A stretch of DNA of 64,000 nt from positions 1,347,001 to 1,411,000 of the forward strand of contig JAINUG010000026.1 in NCBI GenBank assembly GCA_029706075.1, written 5' to 3'. Below the pieces are notes generated by a model, which searched no databases, had not been told where the DNA came from, and worked only from the letters and a program-made list of their open reading frames with translations. Positions 23,415 to 34,548 of the stretch are shown here, piece by piece. The stretch is from Aldrovandia affinis (Eukaryota; Chordata; Actinopteri; Notacanthiformes; Halosauridae). The position numbers and the translations under genes were made by a program. How positions within the stretch are numbered: the first letter of the stretch is position 1; each line of letters begins with the position of its first letter.

Positions 23415-24353
23415 CAGTGGTGGGCCGTCAGGGCCTGCAAGGCCTTCTCTGCTGGCCTAAAAAATATCAGAATCACAGACTGATGTTAATTATATTTTGT
23501 CCATGAATACTTATTAAATAATTCCAAATGGTCTGTCCACTTCCTTTCATAGCTTTTCCCCTGGTTGTGCTGCTTCCAGACGTGTATTTTCATATTAAAG
23601 CATTTAACCAATCACATTTCAGCCATCATTTGTTACCAGGGTCAAAGAAATCTGCCTGGAGGCCTTCACAATCAGTTCTGCGGGCCCTGTAGCATAAAAT
23701 AAGTGTCAATCAAACTGTTGCTTCAACCAATCAGATTTTGAGTTGGCGACACCAAGGCCTTCTAGCAGGCGTACGGTAACATCAGCGTATTCACACCCTT
23801 TGATTGGATAGTCAGAGAGTGTACTAGCCAGAGCTAGCGAGCGGACATTTTCAGCCCTAAAGCGAATTAAAACTTATGCCAGAAATACGACAGGGCAGGC
23901 TCGACTTTCAGCATTAGCTTCGATGGCGATAGAAAAGGACTTCTTGATGGAACTGAAACGCACGGATAATCTGTACGACAGAGTAATTGAACTCTTTTTG
24001 AGGAAAGAAAGGAGGATGGATTTTGTCTACAAATAATAAGGATTTTTGGTGAGTAAAATGTTGCTATTTTCCTAAATAATATTGCAATTTTATGAGGTTA
24101 TTATTGATGCTTTTTTATGTGTGTCGCAGCTGTGGCTGCAGTAGAAGGAGACTTGTGCACCCCGGGTTTGTTTCTTCAGTAAAGGCATTTATTCTGGCTA
24201 CACAAGTTATCTATCTGCGATGCAACGGCTCTTTATACTGCATTTCTGCATAATAAGATGGTTTTTATAGCCATAAAATAGTTATTGAGGGGTGGATTGA
24301 TTCAGACGGAGCACTACTGAAGGCCTAGGTGTGAAATGCACGGCCCGCCACTG
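23415..24353 (+). mobile_element. hAT deletion derivative with perfect 8-bp target duplication
   Basis: ACTTACAG flanks it on both sides (23407-23414 and 24354-24361). Termini are CAGTGGTGGGCCGTC and, inverted, GTGCACGGCCCGCCACTG at the right. The 939-bp element keeps the 3' end of a hAT transposase gene (separate entry) plus untranslated and terminal DNA. The N-terminal and catalytic parts are absent. It could only move if a related intact transposase acted on it. Confidence 0.9.
23833..24036 (+). pseudogene. hAT transposase C-terminal remnant (hATC region)
   Basis: The frame ending at TAA 24034-24036 reads ASERTFSALKRIKTYARNTT, GQARLSALASMAIEKDF and ends ERRMDFVYK. The ERxFSALKRIKT motif and the following RLSALASMAIE are the hallmark of the hAT C-terminal dimerisation region. 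Upstream of about 23833 the similarity stops at the internal deletion junction. About 68 codons remain of an expected 600-800. The frame is uninterrupted from the junction to the stop. Confidence 0.8.
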
Positions 24354-24361
24354 ACTTACAG

Positions 24362-27300
24362 TATAGGACTACAATTGCATTTAGAGGTTTTTGTTTATGT
24401 GAATGGGACACTGTCTCAGTTCCTGTCAAGACTTTTTTTGGCATCACAAGTAAAGCTGACAGTCAAAGCATCAAGACATTCTAAATGATGCTCTGTATTG
24501 GATTGCAAAACTGTGAGTGTTTGTTTTAAGCAGCTGACATTTACAAAGTAATAGTAAAAAAACCTCTGTGAAGTTTCATTATTAAAAGCAATGATCGTGT
24601 CAGGCAGACGTGCAGAAGGAATAATAATGACTACAGCGCTGCATACGTGAGACAGAAACCTTGCCTTTCTCTCCATCATCCTTGGGTTTGCGGTGCCCTG
24701 GCGAGGATTTCCACCAGTCCCGTCTCTGTTCCCATGGATTTGACCTCTGTGGTGGGTTTAGACATTCGTCAAGAGAGAATATGTCAGATTCTGCTTGCAG
24801 GCTGGTCTAAACAGGTTCCATATACATATTTTTTTCAAAGAAGGCCACTCATATGCAGTGCAGTCATATTCCAGCACAGACACTAATACATTCCACTAGA
24901 CAATCACTGAAGGCTGGGCCTCATAGGATCACGCCATCGTCCTTCTGATCAGGAAGATTTTGTCAGTGTCGTCCACCAAAGTTTCAAACGCATACGGTCT
25001 CAGAAAGTTTCCACACCCAACGGAGACAGAAACAGTGTTCAGTCCAAAAAGCTGTCAGGCCTGCAGGCGTTTGGCTCAGCTGGACTGTGAAACGTGGGCA
25101 GAATTGCACCACATGTCATCCTTCATCAGGTAACAAAAGCAGCCATCTGCCCTTTATGTGACATATTACAGATCACCTTGAATGGAGATGTACTGGTATA
25201 TAAACATGTGGGTGGAGGGGGGCGATATTATCTCTCCCATGGCCTTATTGAAAAATGACTAATTTTGTGTAAGACATAGATTTAAAGTAATTGCTTTTGG
25301 AAGAAGGTCAGTAACTGGTTATTAACCTGCCATAGTTTTGTTCTCTTGTCTCTATTTTCATTAGTGCATGCAGAGAGTAATTGTTCATAGCACAAGTTAC
25401 TGAAATATCATGCATGAAGTACTCCCCTTTCCTCGGTGCTGGTAGCTGGAGCACCCCAAGGGCTCAGAGAAATTTAATTTAACATTATCAAACAGGACCA
25501 TTTAATGAAGGGCCCCGATTTACTTCACTTTTTTATTTAAAGTTTAGGATAAAGGGCACTGTGCTTGGACTGGATCCGGAAATAGACCAGAAATAGGAAT
25601 TTGTTTTTCACATACAGGAAGTGCCAACTTCTGAACATCCAGTAGTTTATAGTCCTAATGAGCAGTGGATATGCTACTGATCAATATCAGCCTATGATTT
25701 GTTTATTTATGAACAAAAATGTATTAATATATAACTCAAATAAATCATTTAATTAATACATAATTTTTTGGAATGCCAAATTTGTGTGTCTTTGTGCTCA
25801 TTGCTGAAACCTCTGTAAATATGGGAGCATTTATGCCAAGCGCTGGATGTCAAGCTGCTGCTTATTTTCATTCCTCAGTCCACCAGGTTAGCTCACAGAC
25901 ATTGAGTAAGAGTACTTCATGTGTAGCTTGTGCAGGCAGACTGTGCACACCCGATTGACCATTGGAGGTCATTAGTGTGCTATGAGGGACGTCCCACTCA
26001 GGTCCGTATCCAGGAGTTGAGAGTTACCGAGGTCATGAGACCTAGGCCTTCTAGGGGGGTTCCTCACGAGAAATGTCACTAAGAAATATTTTATGTAGTC
26101 AGTCTACCCTTGTAGCTAATTCACTACAAGAGTAGTAGGCTGTCATGATTTTATGAATGGCCACTGAAAATGTACACTAAAATGTAGCTAAATTAACCTA
26201 AATTAGCCTATCATCACTGTAGTCTGACTAAAAAGTGGTTTGTGTAACAGTCTAGCGACTACACAGAACTACACAGAAAGTAGCTATCGATAGATGATCC
26301 CTGGAGATCCATTAATCTGGTTATAATACAAGTAGTCAACTTTTTATAACGTGAGAGATCTCTACACATACATCATGCTTCGCTTAGCTTCAGATCAGCA
26401 TTCTGATTTGCTGAGCAAAGATTTTGTAGTAACGACGAGATCCACCTGCACGGCATGGGCCCACTTCACCACCACACACACACAGAAGTAATGACGATGA
26501 CGCTGACTGGGCGAGCAAGCGGTAATCTTGGCTTTGTACAAAATCTTTGCTATATCGAAGTAATTTTATGTACAGTAGTTCATCACTTTTATTCAGTATT
26601 ACACTGAATCAGTATGTACAAAAAATACAACTCAGGCTCAGAAAAAATACTGAGGTCATGACCTTGGTGTCCTCAATGGCAGATACAGCCATGGTCCCAC
26701 TAACTGAGATCCCTCCCTCCCTCCCCGGGCACCAATGGGGCCCATCCACTTACTATAGCAGTGCCTTAACAGCAGCCCACTACAAGTCTGTTTAAAATAT
26801 AACTGCCATGACTTATTATAAATAATATTATACATTATATAACTGCCAAGCTCATGCAGATTTTTTTTTTGAAGTGATACAATGACATAGCAATGCCTGC
26901 TTTGGGGAAGAGGAGTCTGCATTCACATGGACCTCCACGTGGACATGCTCAAAGTTATGAGAAAAATGTGGTGCTCGAGGTGAAAGCTCACAGGTGGTTT
27001 CCACCGTTGCCATCAACAGAGCCTTCAATTACCTTATCCCAGGTATTCTTTTAATCCCTTGGTTATATAGGCAGACCTGTTTTTGTTTCCTGCGTATTGA
27101 ATATCTATTAAATGGTTCCAAAGGGGAGTCATTTTTCATACCCTGTCAATAAGGCTGCAATTTGCACTGCAATCTCTCGCCCCTGCAGCAATACAAACAT
27201 TCTTTATGTTTACACGCAACAAGGGCGGTTGGCTCCTCTGGACTGGGTATTGGTACGTCTACATCTGGTTTAGCGGAAACCCTGAAGGGAGTGGCTAAAA

Positions 27301-27894
27301 GAAGAGACCAACAGTTTACATGATTTATGATTGAATGTACAAAAAACACAGTTATTACCATTGGTTCTCCTGACTGAAACATGATTATTTCAGCTTCTGA
27401 GAGCTTGACTCAGTCACTTGCATGTTCACTGCTGATTGTAGAGCCATGACTTTAATCCCCTTTTCCTGAAATGGGAATCTGTTTCTGTTTCAGTGTTTCC
27501 ATCGTGAGATGTCTTGGTTTAAAAAAAAGAGTTAGCATGTAATTTTCTTTGAAATGGGGTCACACTTTTAATTAGGTTAAAGCCCCAGAAGGATATAAAT
27601 AATTTCTCTCATCTTTCACAGATGTGTTTGTTCCCTCAGTTGGGGCTGATTTGTGTTTTTAACCAACAGACAATATAGAATTGCACTAAATGAAGACCAC
27701 ATAGTTGTTCTTCTCTGGATGGCCACAGAAAATTAAACCACATATAGAAGTGCTTGAGGATAGGGCCTGGGTTATGGCAAGATAGCTCTATCATTGTTTC
27801 TAAAGCTGTAAATATAGATGAAAGACAAAAAAAATGTTTCAGGAATCTAACTTGAACTTGTAATATTGAATTTTATTTATATACTGTATATTGT
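24362..27894. other. Long stretch without recognisable genes
   Basis: About 3.5 kb. Open frames (24416-24679 -, 24647-24886 +, 26656-26922 -) lack motifs. A patch near 26040-26060 (CCTAGGCCTTCTAGGGGGGT) resembles no element end I can close. No conserved termini. Confidence 0.4.
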
Positions 27895-27910
27895 CATCCA
27901 CAAGCGATGA

Positions 27911-28340
27911 ATGGAGGGGCTTTGTTTTGGGCAGAGAATACAAATCCCTTACCAGCCCAGAGACATAACTAGCGCATTGTCAATCTTAAGGCTAATCGGG
28001 CACTCCTTCATTCTTCAGCAAGATAACGACCCAAAACACACCTTGAAGTTGTGCAAGAACTACCTGGTGAAGGAGGAACGTGAAGGCCAACTCAAACTGA
28101 TGACCTGGCCTGCCCAGTGTCCAGACCTCAATCCCATAGAAATTGTATGGGACGAACTGGGCAGAAGAGTCAAAGCAAAGCAACCGACAAGTTTCTCTGG
28201 GTATTGCTGCAGGAGAGCTGGGAAGACATATCGGGTGATTTCCTGCTGAAACGTATTAACCGAATGGCCCGTGTTTGTGAGGCTGTTATCACGGCAAAGG
28301 GTGGCTATTTTGAAGAATCCAAGATTCAATTTTCAAAATA
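27911..28340 (+). pseudogene. Tc1 transposase C-terminal fragment
   Basis: The first frame contains FILQQDNDPKHTLKLCKNYL (second catalytic Asp in QQDNDPKHT) and WPAQCPDLNPIEIVWDELGR (catalytic Glu in PIEIVWDE), giving the DD34E spacing. After PTSFSG the coding continues one frame over as LWVLLQESWEDISGDFLLKR, then VCEAVITAKGGYFEESK to the end. One frameshift near 28190 and loss of the first half make it inactive. Confidence 0.8.
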
Positions 28341-28458
28341 ATTTTCTTGAACATTTCTTTGATGTTCATTTAGTTCATTGTTACATGTGTTTTTTGTCAT
28401 TTTAAAGTATTTACAGAAACATTTACAGATAAACCTAGTTTCCAGCAGGTGTACTTAA

Positions 28459-29802
28459 CCCCCTGAGGTCCGTGCTAAGCTTTTAATGTTTTTAGATTTT
28501 GGCATGGTCTGATATTTATCTCAATTTCATCAATTTAACACACACTTACTCCAAAGTGTTTGATATTTTTATTTGAAGGACAATCACAGCTACATTTGTA
28601 TGCCATCAATAGTTTGGTCAGTATCATATGCAGCTTGTAAATAGATCTACAAACACACAAGTTAAAAATAGTAAATTTTTCTGCTGTCACAAAAGATGTG
28701 AAAGCACACACTAAACTATAGTGACGAATTGTTTTGCCAATGTGCGTTTGTTCACCAAGGTCTTGGTTATGTAAGGGTGTGAAAATAGTTTAGCACATCT
28801 GAGATCTAAATAGCTAAAAACCTGTTTTTATCAGAACTGGTCACATTTATTTCAGGCTGTGGGAGGCTAAATGCTAAATACCTGAATATTCATTTTGGCT
28901 CTTTGTTACGTTGCAACACGCGGAATGTTTGGCGTCACACGCGATATTCATAGGCTATATTTTCACGAGTATTTGAAAACAAGCGAAATAAAATTAATAT
29001 CAGCATAGACTGTTGCTGGCAGATTGCAAGCGTAAACACAAAAAAAAAAAAAAAAAAATAAAAAAACAAGCGAAATAAAATCAATAGCATAGACTGTTGC
29101 TGGCAGATTGCAAGCGTAAACACAGACATACGATATATTTTATAACATTTTACGCTGTTTGAAAAGTATTTTGTGTGCCTATTGCAATTTGTTACATTGC
29201 GACATGGAATATGTAGTCACAAGACGCGAATTCATATATTTTCACGAGTATTTGAAAATATACTCGTGAATATACTGTTGCTGGCAGATTGCAAGCGTAA
29301 ACACAGACATACGATATATTTTATAACATTTTAGGCTGTTTGAAAAGTATTTTCTGTGCCTATTGCAATTTGTTACATTGCGACATGCGGAATATGTAGT
29401 CACAAGACGCGGAATTTATATATATTTTCACGAGTATTTGAAAACAAGCGAAATAAAATAAATATCAGCATAGACTGTCCTCTTCAGTTTGTGTTGTTTA
29501 TGCCGGCGTTTTCACACATGGCCCGACGCACCTCCCGAAATTAGCACCTCGTTAACATGTCAATAGAAGGGGACGTTACTAAAAGGTAAAAAACAGAGTA
29601 AAAGCAAGGTTTACTTTTGGTCTAATTAAGCTAATTTTAAAAATCCCATTTGATTTGCCAGTGCTCAAATCGGAAAGTCGCGATTCTAAGGTTTCTGTCA
29701 ATGTTTTTGCCGCGTGTGTATGATAAAATATCGCGAAGTTAGAAATAGTAATATACTTGTATTGCTGCTTGGATCGGCGCCGATCCAGCCGACCTCAGGG
29801 GG
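28459..29802. mobile_element. TTAA-flanked non-autonomous element, copy 1
   Basis: Termini are CCCCCTGAGGTCCG and, at the right, CGACCTCAGGGGG, a 12-base inverted match, with TTAA on both sides (28455-28458, 29803-29806). This target preference fits piggyBac or Kolobok superfamilies. Length is 1344 bp with no coding frame. Internal structure: three copies of ACTGTTGCTGGCAGATTGCA (29009, 29093 and 29275 regions), a longer internal duplication around 29110-29440, a hairpin (29243-29268), a 16-bp palindrome GGATCGGCGCCGATCC near the right end (29771-29786) and an A-run at 29039-29058. Copy 2 lies at 35.96 kb. Confidence 0.85.
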
Positions 29803-29819
29803 TTAAACTTTTGACTGGT

Positions 29820-30105
29820 ACTGTACATACAAATGTTTGTTTATGCTTTACTCAAACTGAAAATTAATTTAATTGATGGTGTTATACAATGATATGTCTG
29901 CTAATTTACTATAAAAATAATAATAATGGGAATCCTTTGTAAATAACTTAAGGTGAAAAAATTACATTTCTTTTCACAGGCACATGCACCAAAACTGTCC
30001 AAACATTTGAAAAGCATTTTAAGCATTTCAAATTCTCACTCAAAAACACAATGTGCCACTGGCAGCTGACAATGAAAATTAGGGATGTACTCTCTTTCAA
30101 GGAAC
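29820..30105 (+). repeat. Copy of the 19.5-kb segment
   Basis: It begins TACATACAAATGTTTGTTTA exactly at the Tc1-like right end and matches 19517-19880 throughout, apart from the much shorter TAA array and scattered substitutions. The Tc1-like element appears to have inserted at the TA in this segment, with the left flank lost afterwards. Confidence 0.8.
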
Positions 30106-30695
30106 CCAATAACATACATATTTCACTTCATCAAAACAAAAAGGGCAGTGATCTATCAAACTCTGTTAACATAACTGTTCTGATTTTGGGTAACCATATA
30201 TACTAAGGTAATAGGATCCAAGTTTCTGATATTTGTGGCGTGAAGCTGTTTGATGTACAAATATATCCGCTGGGCAGGACTCGCACCCATAACAAGGTTA
30301 TTACCCAGTATTAAACTCCAGAGAGGCTGTGGTCACCATGACTAAAGCATTTGGTAAGATTCAACTGAAGACTGGCCTCATGGCCAGATTGTGTCAGGAT
30401 AGATGCTCTTGCCGAAAAGCTTGTACAAATAATTTATTTTAATTTGTAAATTAAAAATATTCTTCGTCACAGCATTCCGTACAATGACAGATTCTTACTC
30501 CTCCTATAGTATTTCTTGAGTGAAATATTGCACAGCAGTTCATAATCATAATTCGATAACCTTACAAACACTTTGATTTTAGCTCCATTTTTCTCCATTC
30601 CTTATTCTACTGCATGCATTCATCATATGCCATAGTACTTGTGCAGTAAAATTTATTTTAAATTATATGCCTTGGCTCAACTTCAAGTCAACAGA
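30106..30695. other. No feature recognised
   Basis: AT-rich. No coding frame above chance. Confidence 0.4.
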
Positions 30696-31045
30696 AAACA
30701 AACTGCCATGGTAGAAAAGAGGATTTATTTTTCTTTAATCATACTTATATCTGATAAAGGTGCCATTTAATATAATTTGACAGAGTATGTCAGGTTGATG
30801 AAAAGGAATGCCATTATTTACAGAGAGCAGCAATTCCATCATGCACATAAAGTAAAATTCCCTTTCAGAATTGCTTGTTTTGGCACATGTTCATTACTAC
30901 ATAAAGCAAGAACTGCCTTGCTAGAAAAAATATATAATTTTCTTCTCTAATTCTTTCTTCTGATAAAAGGCCATTTAAAACTATTTCATGCTGTATGTCA
31001 TGTTGATGACAACCAAAGGAATATCATTCTTCATGTAGGGCAGAA
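30696..31045 (+). repeat. Diverged direct duplication of about 130 bp
   Basis: Copy one (about 30696-30825) and copy two (about 30904-31045) share an ordered series: AACTGCC, TAGAAAA, TTTTTCTT or TTTTCTTCT, CTGATAAA, GCCATTTAA, GTATGTCA, GTTGATGA and GGAAT. Identity by eye is around 70 percent, so the duplication is old. Confidence 0.6.
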
Positions 31046-31053
31046 AATCTGAG

Positions 31054-31427
31054 TGTCACACACCATGCGACACAACCCGGATTGGACACAGGGAATGAAG
31101 TTATTGGTCTGCGGACCACAGATTTATTTAACTCTCCTACAAGGAGAGAGAAGGCACAGGACATAAAAATAAACAAACAGATCTTCAGCCATCCCTCTCA
31201 TGGGTTCCAGCCAAAAACAATAAACTAAAATAATAAACTAGATAAAAAACACCTTTCAGCAAAACACTACACTGTTTTCAGTCTGACTGCCCACTCTTCA
31301 TCTCTCATGTTCCAGCCACCTACTAAGAGAGCAGAGCAGTTTTAAGCACACAGCTACAAAAAGCTGCCTTGTCAGTAGGAGTGGCCATTAATCATCCCGA
31401 TTCCCGATTAGACTGACGCCTTTCACA
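31054..31427 (-). mobile_element. Solo LTR fossil, antisense
   Basis: The 374-bp block starts TGTCACACACC and ends CCTTTCACA. A perfect 5-bp target duplication CTGAG flanks it (31049-31053, 31428-31432). GATTTATTTAAC near 31130 reads as AATAAA on the minus strand, placing the polyadenylation signal in the second half of an antisense LTR. No internal retroviral-type coding sequence is attached, which fits a solo LTR. Family not assigned. Confidence 0.6.
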
Positions 31428-31791
31428 CTGAGCCTTCAATTTAACTGCTTACTCATTCTGAGTACGCACACAGTAGTTCTAAAACACAATAGGCCTAATT
31501 TATCAATAATTTTGTAAATATGCACGTGAGTTTCCCCGTAGAATTATACGAACTAACAACTGCCGCCGTATTTACCAAACGTTCGGAGGCACTTCGTTTT
31601 AATCGTATCCCATGCGTATGTTGATAAATCCCAATCAGAATCGCGTTCACGGTCCCTTAATTAACATAATGGAACTGCCTCCGAAATACTATATATGGCA
31701 AAGCAGGAAACCCACAAAGATGATCCTCAGATGAGAAATTGCGTCAAAGAGGCAGAATAAGAAGAACACAGACGTAGACGCAGATACAGAG

Positions 31792-32434
31792 GTGGAGGTA
31801 ATACTCGATACTGTCCAAAATAACAAAAATGTTTTATTCAGTAGCAGAAGCAGTGGGGTTTCTGCTCCACAAAAGGGCCAAATTTGTCAAGAAGTCACAA
31901 GACAAGTGAATAGCGTTTCATCTGTTCAACAAAGTGTACAAGAAGTCAAACAAAAATGGTTTGATATGAAACTAGAAACAAAAAAAACGAATAACCGCAT
32001 GCAGGCAAAAAATTTAAACCACTGGAGGAGGCTAAGGAACACAAGATAAGCTCTCCCAAACGGAGGAGCGCATCGGTGACATCATCGGTGAGGTGTCCCT
32101 GTCCGGCATTATTCCAGAAGAGGACAGTGACGTAAACCTAACCCTGATCCCAGCTACTGAAAGGACTGACCTCCCGTTGTACACCAAAGAACAATCATCT
32201 TCCGATTTGGTGTTGGAAGGTAGGCAAATTAAAACATTTTTATTGTTTATTGCAGCTAAAAGCCAGGTAACCAGCAAGAGAGCCCCTAAATCACCGGTCC
32301 AAACGTACCCTTCTCCAAAGAGTCGGAAGGCTATCCAGGAGGTTGTGGAGGAGATAGCCTGTACGCTTAAACAAATTAACAATAATTTGGCTGACATAAG
32401 TACATCATTGAAAATAATTGCTGATAAGAAATAA
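31792..32434 (+). pseudogene. Harbinger Myb/SANT-like accessory gene
   Basis: The frame MEVILDTVQNNKNVLFSSRS, then GQICQEVTRQVNSVSS and VKQKWFDMKLETKKTNNR shows the Trp-containing third helix of the NAIF1-like Myb domain. A frame change near 32030 leads to TEERIGDIIGEVSLSGIIPE and an acidic region, and ends in a Leu/Ile-rich helix (EEIACTLKQINNNLADIS) before TAA. A GT-AG segment at 32220-32255 resembles an intron but is only 36 bp and stays in frame, so it may simply be read through. The start codon upstream of 31792 is uncertain because GAGGTGGAG precedes it in frame. Confidence 0.65.
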
Positions 32435-32501
32435 AAGGTTTTCTTTTCATTGAGACCTTTATGGACCATTTGCCTAGTGATGTACACCGGAAATGACACC
32501 A

Positions 32502-33960
32502 TTAGAAATGCATGATTAGTTGCTGACGCACACGAATTCCTTCGATATTTGTTGGGTGAATTGCCATGTGGTTCTCCCTCACTGGCAAGGGGAGTCCATG
32601 TGTAAATGCCATATTGTGCAATACACAGCAAGCCATTACAATTTTGCAGACTTTCTTGGGTTTATAGAGAAGGGTGCCTCCCGCTGTGTCCAAACACATC
32701 CACCTTGCCTTCAACACACCGTTGGTGCGCTCTATGACAGAGTGCGTCCGCTCACGCGTCTCATTGTAGCGCACCTCATAGCGGTGACAGGGGGTTGGCC
32801 AGTGGGGTCATCAACCACAGCTTCAGCGGGTAACCCCTTATCCCCTAAGGACAGAAGGGACGTGGAGTGTTCGATAAAACGTTGACAATGCAGGTTTGGA
32901 GTTACCAAATGTAAAACATCATGCTTACCAATGAGCCAGCAACCCTCAACATCTCCATGTGCCAAGCGGTTCCCCACAGAGTAGTTTTGCAAAACAAATG
33001 AATCATGTGTTCCTCCAGGCCAGGGGTCGGCAACCTGCGGCTCCGGAGCCGCATGCGGCTCTTTCAGCCTTATGTTGCGGCTCCGCGTGGCTTGGGAAAA
33101 TAAATAATAGCATTGAGGAGATAGTAAGCTACGTCAGATACCAATTGGACGTTGATGGAATGATATTCCTTCCTATTCAAATAGGCAAAGGTGTCGCTGG
33201 ATGGAGCTTTAATGCGCACATGGGTACAATCTATGGCACCAATCATATTTGGAAGGCCGGCCAGGTTGAAAAAGGCCTGTTTGACACCAATTTGGCTCTG
33301 CGCACTATAGGGAAATAGCGTAAACTCTGAGGCTAGTTTAACAATAGAATGAAGCACACTGGGCAATATGTGGCTCATGAAGGGTTGGGATATTCCAGAC
33401 CGGTCGCCAATCTCCCTTTGGAAAGTGCTAGTGGCCAAAAAGCCAAACACTGGACCTGTGTTGGAATGGTATAAGACATCATCTTGTTTGCCTCGTTAAG
33501 TCTGGCTCTAAGATGTTGCACAGCCTTAATAGAAGGGTTCTAGGGAATTGGAACTGGCTCATGAGCCACTCGTCATCCTCGGAAAAAAAGCCCGACCGGT
33601 CCCTGAAAATGCGCTCTTGCTGATAAAAGTGTACACACACTCTGTGCGTGGTCTCGGGTTTTCCTTTGCACGTCCGAACAAGTTGGACTCCCGGAAACTT
33701 TGATAAATCCCAATTTTCATGTGCAAATATACAATTTATAAATGAGTCAAATGTATCCGTCTGTTGAGTAAGTTGAGGGAATGAATGAGTGCTTGTATCT
33801 GTTTGTCTTGATTTTTGGTAGCCTGAACTGGCAACCAGAGGGAAAGATTTGGAATTCCAAGTACAAGGGATGGTCACAGTCCAAAAGGATGGATTGAGCT
33901 TTACGCAGGGCCTGTCTGTTTAACAGCTCAGACAAACAAGTCTGCATTTCTGTCACTTTG
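32502..33960 (-). pseudogene. HARBI1-type Harbinger transposase, fragmented
   Basis: Minus-strand pieces in order: an N-terminal segment (33956 down), DRSGFFSEDDEWLMSQFQFP, RLCNILEPDLTRQTR, a frameshift, then STFQREIGDRSGISQPFMSH and PNMIGAIDCTHVRIKAPS (first catalytic Asp in GAID) and SINVQLVSDV (second Asp). The hAT fragment replaces about 20 codons here. Coding resumes with VGNRLAHGDVEGCWLIG. Then comes an 84-bp segment with intron-like GT-AG ends (32845-32928) and DKGLPAEAVVDDPTGQPPVT, RYNETRERTHSVIERTNGVL (catalytic Glu in VIER) and ARWMCLD. A little frame shuffling and the insertion inactivate it. Confidence 0.8.
33021..33110 (+). mobile_element. hAT MITE left-end fragment
   Basis: CAGGGGTCGGCAACCTGCGG followed by CTCCGGAGCCGCATGCGGCT is a hAT-type terminus common in fish. 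Only the left 90 bases or so are present, and no inverse right end or target duplication closes it. It sits inside the Harbinger transposase. Confidence 0.7.
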
Positions 33961-34034
33961 CTGCACTGTTCAACAATACAATTAAGTGCAGTCCTATGTC
34001 TAACATTTAATTATATATCAAATTAATATATATA

Positions 34035-34200
34035 TACAGTTGTGGCCCAAATTATTGGCACCCTTGCATTTCATGTAGATGTTCAATATCTTCTGAAATA
34101 ATTGGAACAACTGTAGTTTGATTCAGTTCCAAATGAATGTGTTTAACCATGAATTGTATGTATTAGTTGAAATTATACACTACCAATGGTGAAATAAATT
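34035..34200. mobile_element. Tc1-like terminal repeat fragment
   Basis: At a TA, CAGTTGTGGCCCAAATTATT then GGCACCCTTGCATTT is a typical Tc1-like terminal inverted repeat. The rest degrades into an A/T-rich run, and no opposite end is found. Confidence 0.6.
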
Positions 34201-34548
34201 AAAAAATAAATAATAAAATAAATAAAATAAAAATAATTTACAACAGCACACGATCAATCAATAATCGATAACCAGTGCTCGATAACCAGCGTTGCCAAAT
34301 AGGAAATATTAAAGTTATCATATTTTAAATTTTAAATTAATTAGGAGAATATTGTAGTACTACATAGCTGAACAAATATATACATGTAAATAAATATACT
34401 GTATGCAGGCAAAATTATTTTACAAATACGATAATTATTGTAAATCTGATGATGCTGGCTAAAATCATGTTGTCCACAACCAGTCTGCTGCCAACAGCAC
34501 CGACTACTAGTTCTAGTAGGGGACTAGTTGGTAAAACCCCTAATATAT
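34201..34548. other. A/T-rich spacer
   Basis: AAATAAATA-type low complexity up to 34240, then CGATAACCAG occurring twice near 34266 and 34282. No gene. Confidence 0.4.

Larger units (their letters stand above)
27895..29825 (+). mobile_element. Tc1-like transposon, 3' half, split by a TTAA element
   Basis: Plus-strand transposase C-terminal sequence (27911-28340) is followed by an untranslated segment and CAGGTGTACTTAA. After the nested 1344-bp element it resumes ACTTTTGACTGGTACTGTA, a Tc1-type right terminus. Removing the insert with one TTAA restores a continuous terminus. The left half, including the N-terminal DNA-binding part, is missing. Confidence 0.75.
31491..34030. mobile_element. 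Harbinger-like DNA transposon, decayed copy II
   Basis: It starts near AGGCCTAATTTATCAATAAT. It carries a Myb/SANT-like gene on plus (31792-32434) and a HARBI1-type transposase on minus (33960-32502), the tail-to-tail arrangement typical of the superfamily. The right terminus was not found, and a Tc1-like end begins at 34035. A hAT fragment (33021-33110) interrupts the transposase. Its proteins differ clearly from those of copy I, so the two belong to separate subfamilies. Confidence 0.8.
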
